Source: an uncultured bacterium (GTDB taxonomy: Bacteria > Planctomycetota > Phycisphaerae > Phycisphaerales > UBA1924). From it: DNA of 36,165 nucleotides. The DNA lies in assembly GCA_913062615.1 (NCBI GenBank), contig CAJXXI010000004.1, forward strand, positions 1 to 36,165, given 5' to 3'. The notes beneath the pieces were generated by a model. That model had not been told where the DNA came from and searched no databases. It saw only the letters and a list, made by a program, of their open reading frames with translations. Shown in pieces: positions 1-7,963 of this stretch. A program made the position numbers and the translations under genes. How positions within the stretch are numbered: position 1 is the first letter of the stretch; each line of letters begins with the position of its first letter.

Positions 1-539
1 CCAACGCAGGATGCAAGATCGGGATCATGCCAGGGTATATCCATACGCATATCTCTGAAGCACCGACCGGCAAGAGTGTTGGGATTGTGTCGCGTTCGGG
101 GACGCTGACTTATGAAGCCGTCTGGCAGACATCGCAGCTTGGGATCGCGCAGTCAACCTGTGTCGGCATCGGCGGCGACCCGGTCCGCGGGATCAATCAC
201 ATCGATTGCTTGCGGATGTTCGAGGCTGACCCGGACACCGATGGGATTTTGATGATCGGCGAGATCGGCGGCGAGGACGAAGAGGCAGCAGCCGAATACA
301 TCAAGAATCATGTGACGAAACCAGTCGCGGCGTTTATCGCTGGGCGGACAGCTCCGGCTGGAAAGCGGATGGGTCATGCGGGAGCGATTATTAGTAGCGG
401 TGCCGGCGGGAAGCCGACGGGGACTGCGGATACGAAAATTGAGGCACTGCGGGCTGCGGGCGCTGAGGTTGCGTTGAATCCGAGTGAGATGGGTGTTGCG
501 ATGGCCAAGGCGATGGGGATCGCGGCGGTGACGGCGTAA
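1..539 (+). CDS. sucD: Succinate-CoA ligase alpha subunit, 3' part
   Basis: The reading frame is open from the left edge, so the ORF-track ATG at 27 is internal and the true start lies outside the window. The product is the C-terminal part of the alpha subunit of succinyl-CoA synthetase, the TCA-cycle enzyme converting succinyl-CoA to succinate with nucleoside triphosphate formation. Visible hallmarks are KIGIMPG and [15 protein letters not shown] of the CoA-ligase domain and [12 protein letters not shown], which carries the phosphorylated active-site histidine. The protein ends in [12 protein letters not shown], close to the usual family end, so nothing seems missing at the C terminus. The partner sucC would be expected just upstream. 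A hairpin followed by a T-run at 568-599 probably terminates the transcript. The identification is secure. Confidence 0.95.
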   Translation, partial: NAGCKIGIMPGYIHTHISEAPTGKSVGIVSRSGTLTYEAVWQTSQLGIAQSTCVGIGGDPVRGINHIDCLRMFEADPDTDGILMIGEIGGEDEEAAAEYIKNHVTKPVAAFIAGRTAPAGKRMGHAGAIISSGAGGKPTGTADTKIEALRAAGAEVALNPSEMGVAMAKAMGIAAVTA

Positions 540-561
540 GAAGAGTTAACATCCAATCAAA

Positions 562-595
562 GGGTGCCATGCAGGTGACGAAGTCTCCTGCATGT
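562..595 (+). repeat. REP-like hairpin, left copy; possible sucD terminator
   Basis: The element GGGTGCCATGCAGG-N9-CTCCTGCATGT forms an 8-bp stem (CATGCAGG/CCTGCATG). It recurs in inverted orientation at 1141-1177, so two copies bracket the transposase gene. Five T residues follow the stem, so it may also terminate sucD transcription. The outer bases and stem are conserved between copies; the loop differs in sequence and is 3 nt shorter here. Confidence 0.8.
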
Positions 596-611
596 TTTTA
601 TAGATAAACAC

Positions 612-1130
612 ATGTCTCTCAATCGCATCAGCAATCCGAATCATGCTCGATTCTTGACAGCATCCACTTTTCGTCGAACGAAGTTGTTTGATTCAGTCAG
701 TATCCGTGACGACTTTGTTGATCAGCTTCAAAGTTCGCGAGAAAAGCATGCGGTCTTGCTCTACGCATGGGTCATCATGCCTGATCATGTGCATTTACTT
801 GTTCGAGAGCCCCATAGCGGCGATATTGAGCCGTTCCTTCGATCGCTTAAAACTGGATTTGCCAAACGGAAACTGATCGAATGGAGACAATCAGATCCTG
901 GACGGATCAACCAGCTCACAAGCCCGAAGGGGCAGGTTCGATTCTGGCAACGCGGCGGCGGGTATGATCGTAATATCAACTCTGATATGGAGTTCAATGA
1001 GAAAACCGACTATATTCATATGAATCCGGTGCGGGCGGGGCTTGTAGAACGCCCGATTGATTGGGTGTGGAGTTCGGCTCGTTTTTGGTCGGGGGATGGT
1101 GAAGCTCGGCTTATTTGTGATTATAGGTAA
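612..1130 (+). CDS. REP-associated tyrosine transposase (RAYT, Y1_Tnp / IS200-like fold)
   Basis: This 172-residue protein belongs to the HUH single-strand endonuclease superfamily, in the TnpA_REP group. The metal-binding HVH triad is at residues 59-61 (MPDHVHLLV). The likely nucleophilic tyrosine is Y118 in FWQRGGGYDRN. The family's C-terminal block YIHMNPVRAGLV...WVWSSARFW is intact. Known members bind and nick REP hairpins and are usually single-copy domesticated genes rather than active insertion sequences. The gene sits between two inverted copies of a REP-like hairpin (562-595 and 1141-1177), which are its likely substrates. There is no accessory TnpB. The ATG at 612 has no clear ribosome binding site. 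The family call is secure; present mobility is unknown. Confidence 0.9.
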   Translation: MSLNRISNPNHARFLTASTFRRTKLFDSVSIRDDFVDQLQSSREKHAVLLYAWVIMPDHVHLLVREPHSGDIEPFLRSLKTGFAKRKLIEWRQSDPGRINQLTSPKGQVRFWQRGGGYDRNINSDMEFNEKTDYIHMNPVRAGLVERPIDWVWSSARFWSGDGEARLICDYR

Positions 1131-1140
1131 GGGATCAAAG

Positions 1141-1177
1141 ACATGCAGGAGCCGGGGACGGCACCTGCATGGCACCC
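1141..1177 (-). repeat. REP-like hairpin, right inverted copy
   Basis: The minus strand reads GGGTGCCATGCAGGTGCCG...CTCCTGCATGT, matching the 562-595 element except for the loop (37 versus 34 nt). It lies 6 nt beyond the stop codon of the convergent amidohydrolase gene and just after the RAYT gene, so it may also act as a shared terminator structure. No flanking target-site duplication was evident. Confidence 0.8.
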
Positions 1178-1183
1178 GCCCAA

Positions 1184-2506
1184 TCAATCTTTGATGATCT
1201 CGCCTCTGGCCATCACGAACTCAATATTGAGCATGACTGAGATGTCTTCGAGGGGATTCTCGGGGACGGCGATGATGTCGGCGGCTTTGCCGGCTTCTAT
1301 TGTGCCGGTGATGTTGGAGATGCCGCAGAGGTCGGCGGCGTTGATGGTGGCGGAGATGAGGCAGTCGACCGGGGTCATGCCGGCTTGGTTCATGTAGATG
1401 AACTCTTGGGCGTTTGTGCCGTGGGCTCCGACACCGACATCGGTGCCGAAGGCGATGTTCACGCCGGCAGCATATGCACGCCCAAACGACGCTTGGATCA
1501 ACGGACCGACAGCAGCAGCTTTGGATTGGATTGCGGGTGGGAAGTACCCATCGATTTTGGCTTTGTCTTCAACGAACTTGCCAGCATGGATGGTGGGGAC
1601 GAGGTAGGCGCCGTGTTCGATGAAGAGGGCGATGGATTCGTCGTCGAGGTATGTGCCGTGTTCGATCGAAGAGACTCCGGCGCGGAGGGCAGCGTTGATG
1701 CCGTCGGTGCCGTGGGCGTGGGCAGCGACTTTGCGACCCATCATGGTGGCGGCTTGGACGATTGATTCGAGTTCATCAACGAAGAACTGTTGGTCGACGC
1801 CGGCAGCGGTTGGGGAGAGGACGCCACCGGTCGCGGTGATTTTGATGAGATCAACGCCTTCGCGGATTCTTGCGCGGACGGCTTTGCGCGCTGCGGCTGG
1901 GCCGTCGGCGGTGTCGAGGTGGTCGGCGAGGTCTGGTCGGAGGGCGGGGGAGAGTGAGTTGGTCGGGTCGCCGTGCCCGCCGGTGACGGAGACGGGAGGT
2001 CCGGAAACGAGCATGCGTGGGCCGGGTATGATGCCTTGGTTGATGCGATCGCGGAGTGCGAGGGCGACTGAGCCTGGCGACCCGACATTGCGGACGGTGG
2101 TGAACCCGGCCATGATGGTTTTTTTGGCGTTTGCTACGCCGTCGATTGCGGCGTGTGCTTCACCTTCTTGCATTCGTGCTCGCATGCGTTCGAGCGCGGG
2201 TTTGATTTCGCCGGTGAGGTGTGTGTGGCAGTCGATGAGTCCGGGGAGGACGAAGGATCCTGAGAGGTCGATGATTTGGGTGTTTGGTTGGTCGGGGAGC
2301 CAGGATTCGACGGTGATGTAGCCTTCGCGGATTTCGGAGATGATTCCATTGGTTATGAGGACGGAGACTTGGTGTTGTGGCTTTTCGCCGGGGACGGCGA
2401 TGAGGGTGCCACAGTGGATAATGGTGTTGTCTGATCCGGTGTTGGCGGCAGAGACAGGTGTGGTAGTGATGATTGCGGCGGCGATGAATGCTTGGATTGG
2501 GCGCAT
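1184..2506 (-). CDS. Secreted metal-dependent amidohydrolase (imidazolonepropionase / Xaa-Pro dipeptidase-like)
   Basis: I chose the ATG at 2506, which gives 440 residues, over the ORF-track TTG at 2572. It starts a clean signal peptide (MRPIQAFIAAAIITTTPVSA) and is preceded by an AAGGAAA ribosome binding site. The amidohydrolase TIM-barrel motifs are all present: the HxH pair in GLIDCHTHL (about H94/H96), a probable carboxylated-lysine motif DLIKITATGG, AHAHG, SIEHGTYLD and the catalytic aspartate in AFGTDVG. Related proteins act on imidazolonepropionate, organophosphates or C-terminal prolyl and arginyl dipeptides, so the substrate cannot be read from sequence. The signal peptide favours periplasmic peptide degradation. 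It ends against the REP-like hairpin and appears monocistronic. Confidence 0.88.
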   Translation of the reverse strand: MRPIQAFIAAAIITTTPVSAANTGSDNTIIHCGTLIAVPGEKPQHQVSVLITNGIISEIREGYITVESWLPDQPNTQIIDLSGSFVLPGLIDCHTHLTGEIKPALERMRARMQEGEAHAAIDGVANAKKTIMAGFTTVRNVGSPGSVALALRDRINQGIIPGPRMLVSGPPVSVTGGHGDPTNSLSPALRPDLADHLDTADGPAAARKAVRARIREGVDLIKITATGGVLSPTAAGVDQQFFVDELESIVQAATMMGRKVAAHAHGTDGINAALRAGVSSIEHGTYLDDESIALFIEHGAYLVPTIHAGKFVEDKAKIDGYFPPAIQSKAAAVGPLIQASFGRAYAAGVNIAFGTDVGVGAHGTNAQEFIYMNQAGMTPVDCLISATINAADLCGISNITGTIEAGKAADIIAVPENPLEDISVMLNIEFVMARGEIIKD

Positions 2507-2815
2507 GTGGTGTTTCCTTATATTGTTTGAAGAGGTTACCACAGAATTGGGGTGGGCGTATCGGGCGCACAAGTTGCGCGTGGTCGAGTTGGGTGGTAGT
2601 GAAACTGGAGGGTGAAGGGTGTTTTTAGGCTTCTAGCGGCTATCGGGGAAGGGCATGATAATCGATACGTAGAAGGCGGGTCTATTTTTGCCTTAATGCC
2701 AAATGGTCTGGGTATTTCCCTCTATTGGGGTGTGGGTATTGTCGAGATATACCCCATCAAAGAAGGGGTGCTCCTTCTGTTCATTTCGAGTTGCTCGGTC
2801 TCGTTTTATCTTCTT
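2507..2815. other. Divergent intergenic region / uncertain 5' end of the kinase gene
   Basis: This 309-nt stretch separates the divergent amidohydrolase and hybrid kinase genes. It contains a small GCGCA-CAAGT-TGCGC hairpin at 2565-2579. The kinase frame stays open through 2612-2815, with alternative starts GTG 2612 and ATG 2696, but neither has a convincing ribosome binding site. I saw no clear sigma-70 promoter. Confidence 0.5.
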
Positions 2816-5137
2816 ATGGCTACCAATCACGATTCATCACATGATTCTGCTCACGCCGCTGTAGTCGGCGGGTGGTCTCGTCTTATCGACGGGTACTTCG
2901 CGGTGGTGCTGGTGTGTGTGATATCGTTGGCGACCTGGATCTCGGCGTATACACATATCTTCCATACATCTCAGCGTGCCAAAGCGATCGAGCATCAAAG
3001 GCAAGTAGTTGAGATTCGGGACGATATTTTAGAGCGGTTTGAGTGTTATCATATTGGTCTCGAGTTCGGATTGAGCTTTATCAACTCGAGCGACTTTGTT
3101 TCTCGCAGCGAGTGGGCGCAGTTCTACAACGATCAGAGGCTTGAGGAACATTTTCCTGGGATATTGGGATTCGGGTTTGTCGAGGTTGTTGAAGCTGATC
3201 GGGTTGATGAGTTTGTCGAAGCGGTCCGGAGCGACGGCACACCAGCGTATCGTGTGCATGCGTTTCCTGGATTTGATGAGCCCGATGAGGATGCGACCAA
3301 GTATCTGATTAAATACAATGTGCCGGCGTCGAGGAATCAGAGCGCGTGGGGTCTTGATGTCGCGGCCAGGCCAGCAAACAAGATTGTGTACGATCAGTCG
3401 CGTGATTTGGGTGGGATAAGCGTGTCTGATCCGATTCAGCTCTTCCAAAATGGCGAAAGCGAATGGGGGTTGGTATTTGCGATGCCCTTGTATCAAAAGG
3501 GTGTGGTAGTGTCGACACTTGAGCAGCGGCGTGAAGCGATCGTCGGTTGGGTGGTGGCGGCGATCAGTCTCGATCGTTTCTTCGCATCCGAGTGGCCTGA
3601 GGGCTGGGATAGGTTTGATATCCAGGTCGAGAGCCGGGCTGGCGGAGTGATCTATCAATCTTCTGATTACATTCCGGGTGGACCAAATGCAGAGCGCGAG
3701 GAAATGACGCGTATTTCATTGCCGGTCGATAATCTGCCGTTGGTGTTGGGTGTGGCGCCAAAGCAGCCTGCAAAGGTCTGGGCAGCATCTCGGCTCGGTG
3801 GCATAGTTCTATTTAGCGGGCTCTTGATCACGGTGTTGTTGACGATGATTACGTGGTCGTTGACACGAACACGGGCCAATGCTATTGGTATTGCTCGTTC
3901 GATGACGAGTTCGATTCGAGAGAGTGAATACCGTTTGCGGGTGTTGGCGCTCCAGGCGGACGCGGCGAACAAGGCAAAGACTGAGTTTCTGGCGAATATG
4001 AGCCATGAGATTCGTACGCCGATGACGGCAATACTTGGGTACAGCGAGTTGCTCGAAGAGAAAATGACTGAAACTACGAGCACATCAACTTTCGAGGCGA
4101 TCGACGCGATTGGGCGTTCGGGCAAGCACCTGATGAAGATTATTAACGATGTGTTGGATCTTTCCAAGATTGAGTCTGGCAAGTTCAGTGTTGATATTGA
4201 GCCATGTTCAATCCTTGAAGCTGTTCATGATGTATTAGCAGCGATGCAGATAGGCGCTCGGAAGAATGGTCTTGACTTGAGTGTGGAGTTTAAAAACGAG
4301 ATTCCCACACAGGTTTATACTGACGGGTATCGGATCAGGCAGATTTTGTTGAATCTTATTGGTAATGCGATCAAGTTTACGCCGACTGGAACGGTGAAAG
4401 TGGTTCTTGATTTGGATGATCAATACATACGTGTTTCTGTAGAGGATTCTGGTGTTGGTATTCCTGAGTCAGAACTTGAAGGGCTCTTTGATCCTTTCGA
4501 GCAGCTTGATAGCTCGTTGACACGCAATCATCAGGGGACCGGGCTTGGGCTCACTATCTCTAGGCATCTCGCTCAGATGCTCGGGGGGGGAATCGAAGTT
4601 GAATCATATGTGGGAGTTGGTTCTACATTTACGCTTACCATCCCCGCGAACTGTCTGCCCGATTCATTGTTTGCAACCGAGTTGCCCAATAAGGGGGGGG
4701 CTGATTCAGATGATAGTGCGCGTAAGCCTCGTCTTGAATCGGCCAAGCTCTTTGGGCATGTGTTGTTGGCCGAGGATGGGGTAGATAATCAGAAGTTGAT
4801 CTCGCGGGTGTTGCGCAAGGCGGGGTTGGATGTTGAGATTGTTGAGAATGGTCAGCAGGCGATTGATTTTCTGAGTCAGCCTCACACGATTGATTTGGTT
4901 CTGATGGATATGCAGATGCCGATTGTTGACGGGTATGCAGCGGCCCGCGAGCTGCGTGAGCGTGGGTGTGATCTTCCGATTGTCGCGCTCACTGCGCATG
5001 CGATGGCGGGGTCGCGGGATGATTGCATGAATGCGGGGTGCGACGATTACGCGACCAAGCCGATCGAACGAGACAAGCTCTTTGAGATTCTCCGTCGTTT
5101 GCTCGATCAGGAAATCGCCCGTAAGCCCGCGGCTTAG
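2816..5137 (+). CDS. CHASE-domain hybrid sensor histidine kinase with C-terminal receiver
   Basis: The ATG at 2816 (773 residues) places the first membrane helix at about residues 24-46, as usual for this architecture; the frame is open upstream to 2612. A periplasmic CHASE-type sensor follows (RNQSAWGLDVA is typical of this domain), then a second helix near residues 320-345. The HisKA domain carries the phospho-acceptor in NMSHEIRTP (about residue 397). The HATPase shows its N, G1 and G2 boxes (NLIGNAIKFTP, DSGVGIPE, GTGLGLTISRHL). The receiver from about residue 648 has acidic AED, phospho-acceptor LMDMQMP, TA and KP. CHASE domains sense small ligands such as cytokinin-like molecules, but the ligand here is unknown. 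No phosphotransfer protein or output regulator lies next to it. Confidence 0.92.
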   Translation: MATNHDSSHDSAHAAVVGGWSRLIDGYFAVVLVCVISLATWISAYTHIFHTSQRAKAIEHQRQVVEIRDDILERFECYHIGLEFGLSFINSSDFVSRSEWAQFYNDQRLEEHFPGILGFGFVEVVEADRVDEFVEAVRSDGTPAYRVHAFPGFDEPDEDATKYLIKYNVPASRNQSAWGLDVAARPANKIVYDQSRDLGGISVSDPIQLFQNGESEWGLVFAMPLYQKGVVVSTLEQRREAIVGWVVAAISLDRFFASEWPEGWDRFDIQVESRAGGVIYQSSDYIPGGPNAEREEMTRISLPVDNLPLVLGVAPKQPAKVWAASRLGGIVLFSGLLITVLLTMITWSLTRTRANAIGIARSMTSSIRESEYRLRVLALQADAANKAKTEFLANMSHEIRTPMTAILGYSELLEEKMTETTSTSTFEAIDAIGRSGKHLMKIINDVLDLSKIESGKFSVDIEPCSILEAVHDVLAAMQIGARKNGLDLSVEFKNEIPTQVYTDGYRIRQILLNLIGNAIKFTPTGTVKVVLDLDDQYIRVSVEDSGVGIPESELEGLFDPFEQLDSSLTRNHQGTGLGLTISRHLAQMLGGGIEVESYVGVGSTFTLTIPANCLPDSLFATELPNKGGADSDDSARKPRLESAKLFGHVLLAEDGVDNQKLISRVLRKAGLDVEIVENGQQAIDFLSQPHTIDLVLMDMQMPIVDGYAAARELRERGCDLPIVALTAHAMAGSRDDCMNAGCDDYATKPIERDKLFEILRRLLDQEIARKPAA

Positions 5138-5194
5138 AGTGTTGTGTGGGTTGGTGGCGGTGTCTGAGCCATGAGAATCTTGTGATTAAAAAGT

Positions 5195-5210
5195 ATTTGT
5201 GAGAACAAAT
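5195..5210. promoter_or_regulatory. Palindromic operator 1, upstream of marR
   Basis: ATTTGTGAGAACAAAT is an inverted repeat (ATTTGT/ACAAAT) 30 bp before the marR ATG. It fits the pattern A-N-TTGT-N4-ACAAAT shared with two sites upstream of the pirin gene. MarR repressors bind such 16-bp palindromes, so autoregulation is likely. This is inferred from sequence only. Confidence 0.65.
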
Positions 5211-5239
5211 GTGCGTGCGCGATGCGCATAGCATGTGCT

Positions 5240-5740
5240 ATGGCACGGACACTCAAAGAACAGATCGGTAAGCGAGACGGGTTCGCGTCGGCTCAAGAAG
5301 AGGCGATGCTGAATGTGTATCGAACCGCGTCGTATTTGAGCGGCCCGGAGCACGCGTTGTTCAAATCATTCGATCTTTCACCCGCATCATACAACCTGCT
5401 TCGGATTCTTCGCGGGCACGATCGGCGCGGAGAGCGTGATGGTGTGCGGGCTTCAGAAATCGGGGGCGAGATGGTGGTGCGGATGCCCGATGTGACCAGG
5501 CTTGTCGATCGGCTTGAGGCGAAGAAGTTGGTGTCTCGGCGGGTTGGTGCAGACGACAAGCGGGTGAAGTTTGTGAAGATTTCCAAGCGTGGGCTCGGAT
5601 TGCTCGAGCAGATTGGTCCCAAGATTGATCGGCTCATTGATGATCAGCTCGGGCATCTGTCGGCGAAAGATGTCAATGAGCTGTCGCGGCTGTTAGAGCT
5701 GGTTCGCAATGAAGATGGCGAGAAGAAAGGTCTAAAATGA
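5240..5740 (+). CDS. MarR-family transcriptional regulator
   Basis: The protein has 166 residues from ATG 5240 (MARTLKEQIGKRDGF); an in-frame ATG at 5222 would add six residues. Winged-helix features typical of MarR are present: LSPASYNLLRILRG, the recognition region GEMVVRMPDVTRLVDRLEAKKLV and the wing SRRVGADDKRVKFVKISKRG. MarR dimers repress genes for efflux, oxidative or quinone stress and release DNA on ligand binding or thiol oxidation. A palindrome 30 bp upstream is repeated before the pirin gene, so this regulator probably controls itself, the overlapping flavodoxin-like gene (ATGA overlap) and pirin. The effector is unknown. Confidence 0.9.
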   Translation: MARTLKEQIGKRDGFASAQEEAMLNVYRTASYLSGPEHALFKSFDLSPASYNLLRILRGHDRRGERDGVRASEIGGEMVVRMPDVTRLVDRLEAKKLVSRRVGADDKRVKFVKISKRGLGLLEQIGPKIDRLIDDQLGHLSAKDVNELSRLLELVRNEDGEKKGLK

Positions 5741-6372
5741 CGCGAGTAGTTGTTGTGTATCACTCTGGGCAAGGGCACACCAAGGCGATCGCGCAATCGG
5801 TGGGCAAGGGTGCAGCGATGGTTGAGGGTGTTGGGGTTGATGTGCTCAATGTTGATGATATTCCCAAGCTTGAGGGTGATGGAACCGGGCAGCCCGAGTG
5901 GGAAACGCTCAACAGTGCCGACGCGATCGTGTTCGGATCCCCGACCTATATGGGCAGCGTGTCGGCGGCGTTCAAGGGGTTTATGGATATGACGGGTTCG
6001 CTTTGGTATGTGCGCAAATGGATGGATAAGTTGGGTGCCGGGTTTACGGTTGGCGGCGGATTGGCGGGCGATAAGCAGGGGACGCTTCAGTCGCTGCACA
6101 CCTTTGCATCCCAGCACGGGATGGTGTGGGTGTCGATGGGGATCGGGGTTGGTGAGGAAGGGATTGATCGGCTTTCGAGTTCGATCGGGCTGATGGCCCA
6201 GGCGGATGATGGGCCAGCCGACGAGACGCCTCCGCGTGAGGATCATGTGACTGCTGAGCGGTTTGGTGAGCGGATAGCGAAGTCGGCGGTGCGGTGGGGG
6301 TCAGTTTTTTGGCGTCAAATGCCTAGTTCTGGCCGAATAACCGCGATAATCACCCTGCGGGGTGATTTTTAG
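5737..6372 (+). CDS. Flavodoxin-fold protein, WrbA / NAD(P)H:quinone oxidoreductase-like
   Basis: The start codon overlaps the marR stop (ATGA), implying translational coupling. The N-terminal YHSGQGHTKAIA is the FMN phosphate-binding loop, and FGSPTYMGSVSAAFKGFMD is the second flavin-contacting loop. GGGLAGDKQGTLQSL matches the NADPH-dependent FMN reductase/WrbA pattern. Such enzymes perform two-electron quinone reduction, which avoids semiquinone radicals and fits a MarR-controlled stress operon. The last codons (about ITLRGDF) lie inside a strong terminator hairpin and the stop is in its T-run, so the extreme C terminus may be a recent read-through extension. At 211 residues it is near family length. 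Family assignment is firm; the substrate is inferred. Confidence 0.85.
   Translation: MTRVVVVYHSGQGHTKAIAQSVGKGAAMVEGVGVDVLNVDDIPKLEGDGTGQPEWETLNSADAIVFGSPTYMGSVSAAFKGFMDMTGSLWYVRKWMDKLGAGFTVGGGLAGDKQGTLQSLHTFASQHGMVWVSMGIGVGEEGIDRLSSSIGLMAQADDGPADETPPREDHVTAERFGERIAKSAVRWGSVFWRQMPSSGRITAIITLRGDF
6348..6370 (+). terminator. Intrinsic terminator overlapping the 3' end of the flavodoxin-like CDS
   Basis: An 8-bp stem AATCACCC/GGGTGATT with a TGCG loop is followed by TTTTT. The stem and T-run lie within the last codons of the preceding gene, whose TAG stop is at 6370-6372. Confidence 0.8.
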
Positions 6373-6386
6373 TTGTGATCACAAAT
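6371..6386. promoter_or_regulatory. Palindromic operator 2, upstream of pirin
   Basis: AGTTGTGATCACAAAT contains the perfect palindrome TTGTGATCACAA. It aligns with the marR site at 5195 and the site at 6430 in both half-sites. Confidence 0.65.
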
Positions 6387-6429
6387 AAAATTGAGAAGCG
6401 GTGGAATAATTGTGTCGATGGGGCTATTT

Positions 6430-6445
6430 AATTGTTGTAACAAAT
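6430..6445. promoter_or_regulatory. Palindromic operator 3, upstream of pirin
   Basis: AATTGTTGTAACAAAT is the third copy of the A-N-TTGT-N4-ACAAAT palindrome. It lies 59 bp downstream of site 2, counted start to start, and 32 bp before the pirin ATG. It is positioned to block transcription of pirin. Confidence 0.65.
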
Positions 6446-6477
6446 AATAATCGATTCTCCAGCAAAAGGGGCAGGGC

Positions 6478-7173
6478 ATGATCACGGTACGGAAAAGCTC
6501 AGATCGCGGACACTTAGATCACGGGTGGCTCGATGCTAATCACACATTCAGCTTTGGGCAGTTTGTTGATCCCGAGTGGATGGGGTTCCGGTCGCTTCGG
6601 GTGATCAACGAGGACCGCATCGCAGCCAAGAAAGGCTTTGGCGAGCATGGGCATCGGGATATGGAGATCATCACTTATCCGATCTCGGGCGCGTTGCGTC
6701 ATCGTGATTCGCTCGGCAACGAAGAAGATATTGAGCATGGGATGATCCAGCGGATGAGCGCCGGGTCGGGGATTCGGCACAGCGAGTTCAATCCGGGCGA
6801 CGAGAAGACACACATGCTTCAGATCTGGATTGAGCCGAGAGAAACAGGGATTGAACCAACGCATGAATCCCGTCGGTTCCCGATTGTCAACAAGCCGGGG
6901 CGGTTGCATTTGCTGGCGTCGGGCGATGGAGAAAATGGATCGATGGTGATCCAGCAGGACGCGTCGCTGTCGGCTGGGGTGTTTGGGGTGGGTGATGTCG
7001 AACAGGTATCACTTGAGTCCGGTCGCCATGCATGGGTGCAGGTTGTTCATGGCAGCGTGCGTGTGCTCGGGGAGTTGCTCTCGACGGGCGACGGGGCCGC
7101 GATTAGTGAAGAAGGATTGGTCGAGTTTGAGTTTGAATCACCGAGCGAGATTCTTGTCTTTGATCTCGCATAA
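6478..7173 (+). CDS. Pirin-family bicupin (YhhW/YhaK-type)
   Basis: This 231-residue protein has the length of E. coli YhhW, which has quercetinase activity. The N-terminal cupin supplies metal ligands in FGEHGHRDMEI (H57, H59) and GIRHSEFN (H101, E103), the His3Glu set expected of an active metal site. The C-terminal half forms the second, metal-free cupin (HAWVQVVHGSVRVLGE). Two copies of the putative MarR operator lie upstream, so it probably belongs to the same stress regulon as the flavodoxin-like gene. A GGGGCAGGGC tract precedes the ATG. The substrate (flavonoid, quinone or other phenolic) is not readable. Family confidence is high. Confidence 0.93.
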   Translation: MITVRKSSDRGHLDHGWLDANHTFSFGQFVDPEWMGFRSLRVINEDRIAAKKGFGEHGHRDMEIITYPISGALRHRDSLGNEEDIEHGMIQRMSAGSGIRHSEFNPGDEKTHMLQIWIEPRETGIEPTHESRRFPIVNKPGRLHLLASGDGENGSMVIQQDASLSAGVFGVGDVEQVSLESGRHAWVQVVHGSVRVLGELLSTGDGAAISEEGLVEFEFESPSEILVFDLA

Positions 7174-7227
7174 CGAAATACACAGAAGTTTAATCACAGG
7201 TTACTCCACACAGAAAGAAGGATTACG

Positions 7228-7596
7228 ATGACACAGACAACAACAACAGTGAGCCAGCGCGTTGAGCAGCTTCAGGGTTTTATCAACGAGGGCAAGATAC
7301 TCGAAGCGATGGACGAGTTTTACGGCTCGGATATCTCGATGCGAGAGAACAACGAGCCTGCGACGGTTGGGCTGGCGGCGAACATCGTCCGCGAGAAGGA
7401 GTTTCTCTCGGTGGTGAAGCAATGGAACTGGACCAAGTGGCACGCGGTCGCGGTCAACGAGGACACGGGCGTTGCGTTCTTGGAGTACTCGTTCGAGTTT
7501 GTCAATACCGATGATCAGACGATCACCTATGAGCAGGCAACGGTTCAGCGGTGGGTCGATGGGAAGATTGTTTCCGAGCGTTTCTACCACGGCTAA
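7228..7596 (+). CDS. SnoaL-like / NTF2-fold protein
   Basis: This 122-residue protein has the short alpha+beta cone-barrel pattern of SnoaL/NTF2 proteins: an N-terminal helix (RVEQLQGFINEGKILEAMDEFYGSDISMREN) and C-terminal strands with VNEDTGVAFLEYSFEF and YEQATVQRWVDGKIVSERFYHG. Many such proteins are small isomerases or ligand-binding proteins without a fixed catalytic set. It follows pirin by about 50 nt with a good AGAAAGAAGGA-type ribosome binding site, so it is probably co-transcribed and under the same operators. A terminator follows. Function is unknown; a role in detoxifying small electrophiles is inferred from context only. Confidence 0.85.
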   Translation: MTQTTTTVSQRVEQLQGFINEGKILEAMDEFYGSDISMRENNEPATVGLAANIVREKEFLSVVKQWNWTKWHAVAVNEDTGVAFLEYSFEFVNTDDQTITYEQATVQRWVDGKIVSERFYHG

Positions 7597-7623
7597 GGTG
7601 GTCGCTCTGATTCGTGTGTGCAT

Positions 7624-7650
7624 GCACCCGGGCTTTGGTCCGGGTGCTTT
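7624..7650 (+). terminator. Terminator after the SnoaL-like gene
   Basis: An 8-bp GC-rich stem GCACCCGG/CCGGGTGC with an 8-nt loop is followed by a short TTT. It closes the pirin/SnoaL unit just before the dinB remnant. Confidence 0.65.
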
Positions 7651-7653
7651 GCA

Positions 7654-7963
7654 TTACAGGCGATCTTCTGGGTTGGAGCCCGGGCCGTGGAGGCCGTGTT
7701 GGGGCTTGGCTTTGAGGGTGGACGCGCGGGTGAGGGCGGATTTGCCGAACTTTGCGATGATGGCGTCGGTTGCTTGGTCGACCGCCTTGTTCGCGTTGCT
7801 CGATTGGTCATCGAAGAGACCTGCTTCAGCGGGGGATTCGGTGAGTTGAGTTAAACCGACGCCGATGAGGCGGACGGGGCGGAAGGTCTTGGCCCAGTGA
7901 TCGAAGAGGGATTTGGCAGCGTTGCGGATCGTGTTTTTGGTTTTCGATGGTGAGTGAACAGGT
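7654..7963 (-). pseudogene. Detached 3' fragment of dinB (duplicate of the intact gene's end)
   Basis: This minus-strand stretch is a close copy of the last roughly 100 codons of the intact dinB at 10739-11953. The translated frame ends in STLKAKPQHGLHGPGSNPEDR plus a stop, almost the same as the intact copy. The reading frame stays open through the C-terminal part despite scattered substitutions and a 3-nt in-frame difference near the stop. Upstream, towards 7940-7963, similarity decays with a deletion of about 20 nt and then ends, so the polymerase core is missing. It cannot encode a functional polymerase. The two dinB ends are direct repeats about 3.1 kb apart, bracketing cassette A. Confidence 0.85.

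Noticed and set aside
6371-6386. TTGTGATCACAA as a CRP- or Rex-type site
   Set aside because: Two sister sites share its half-sites but not its centre, and a MarR gene carries one of them; no CRP or Rex gene is in the window.
7593-7811. 72-codon ORF over the dinB remnant
   Set aside because: It reads the remnant out of frame; the true dinB frame is the one ending at 7654.
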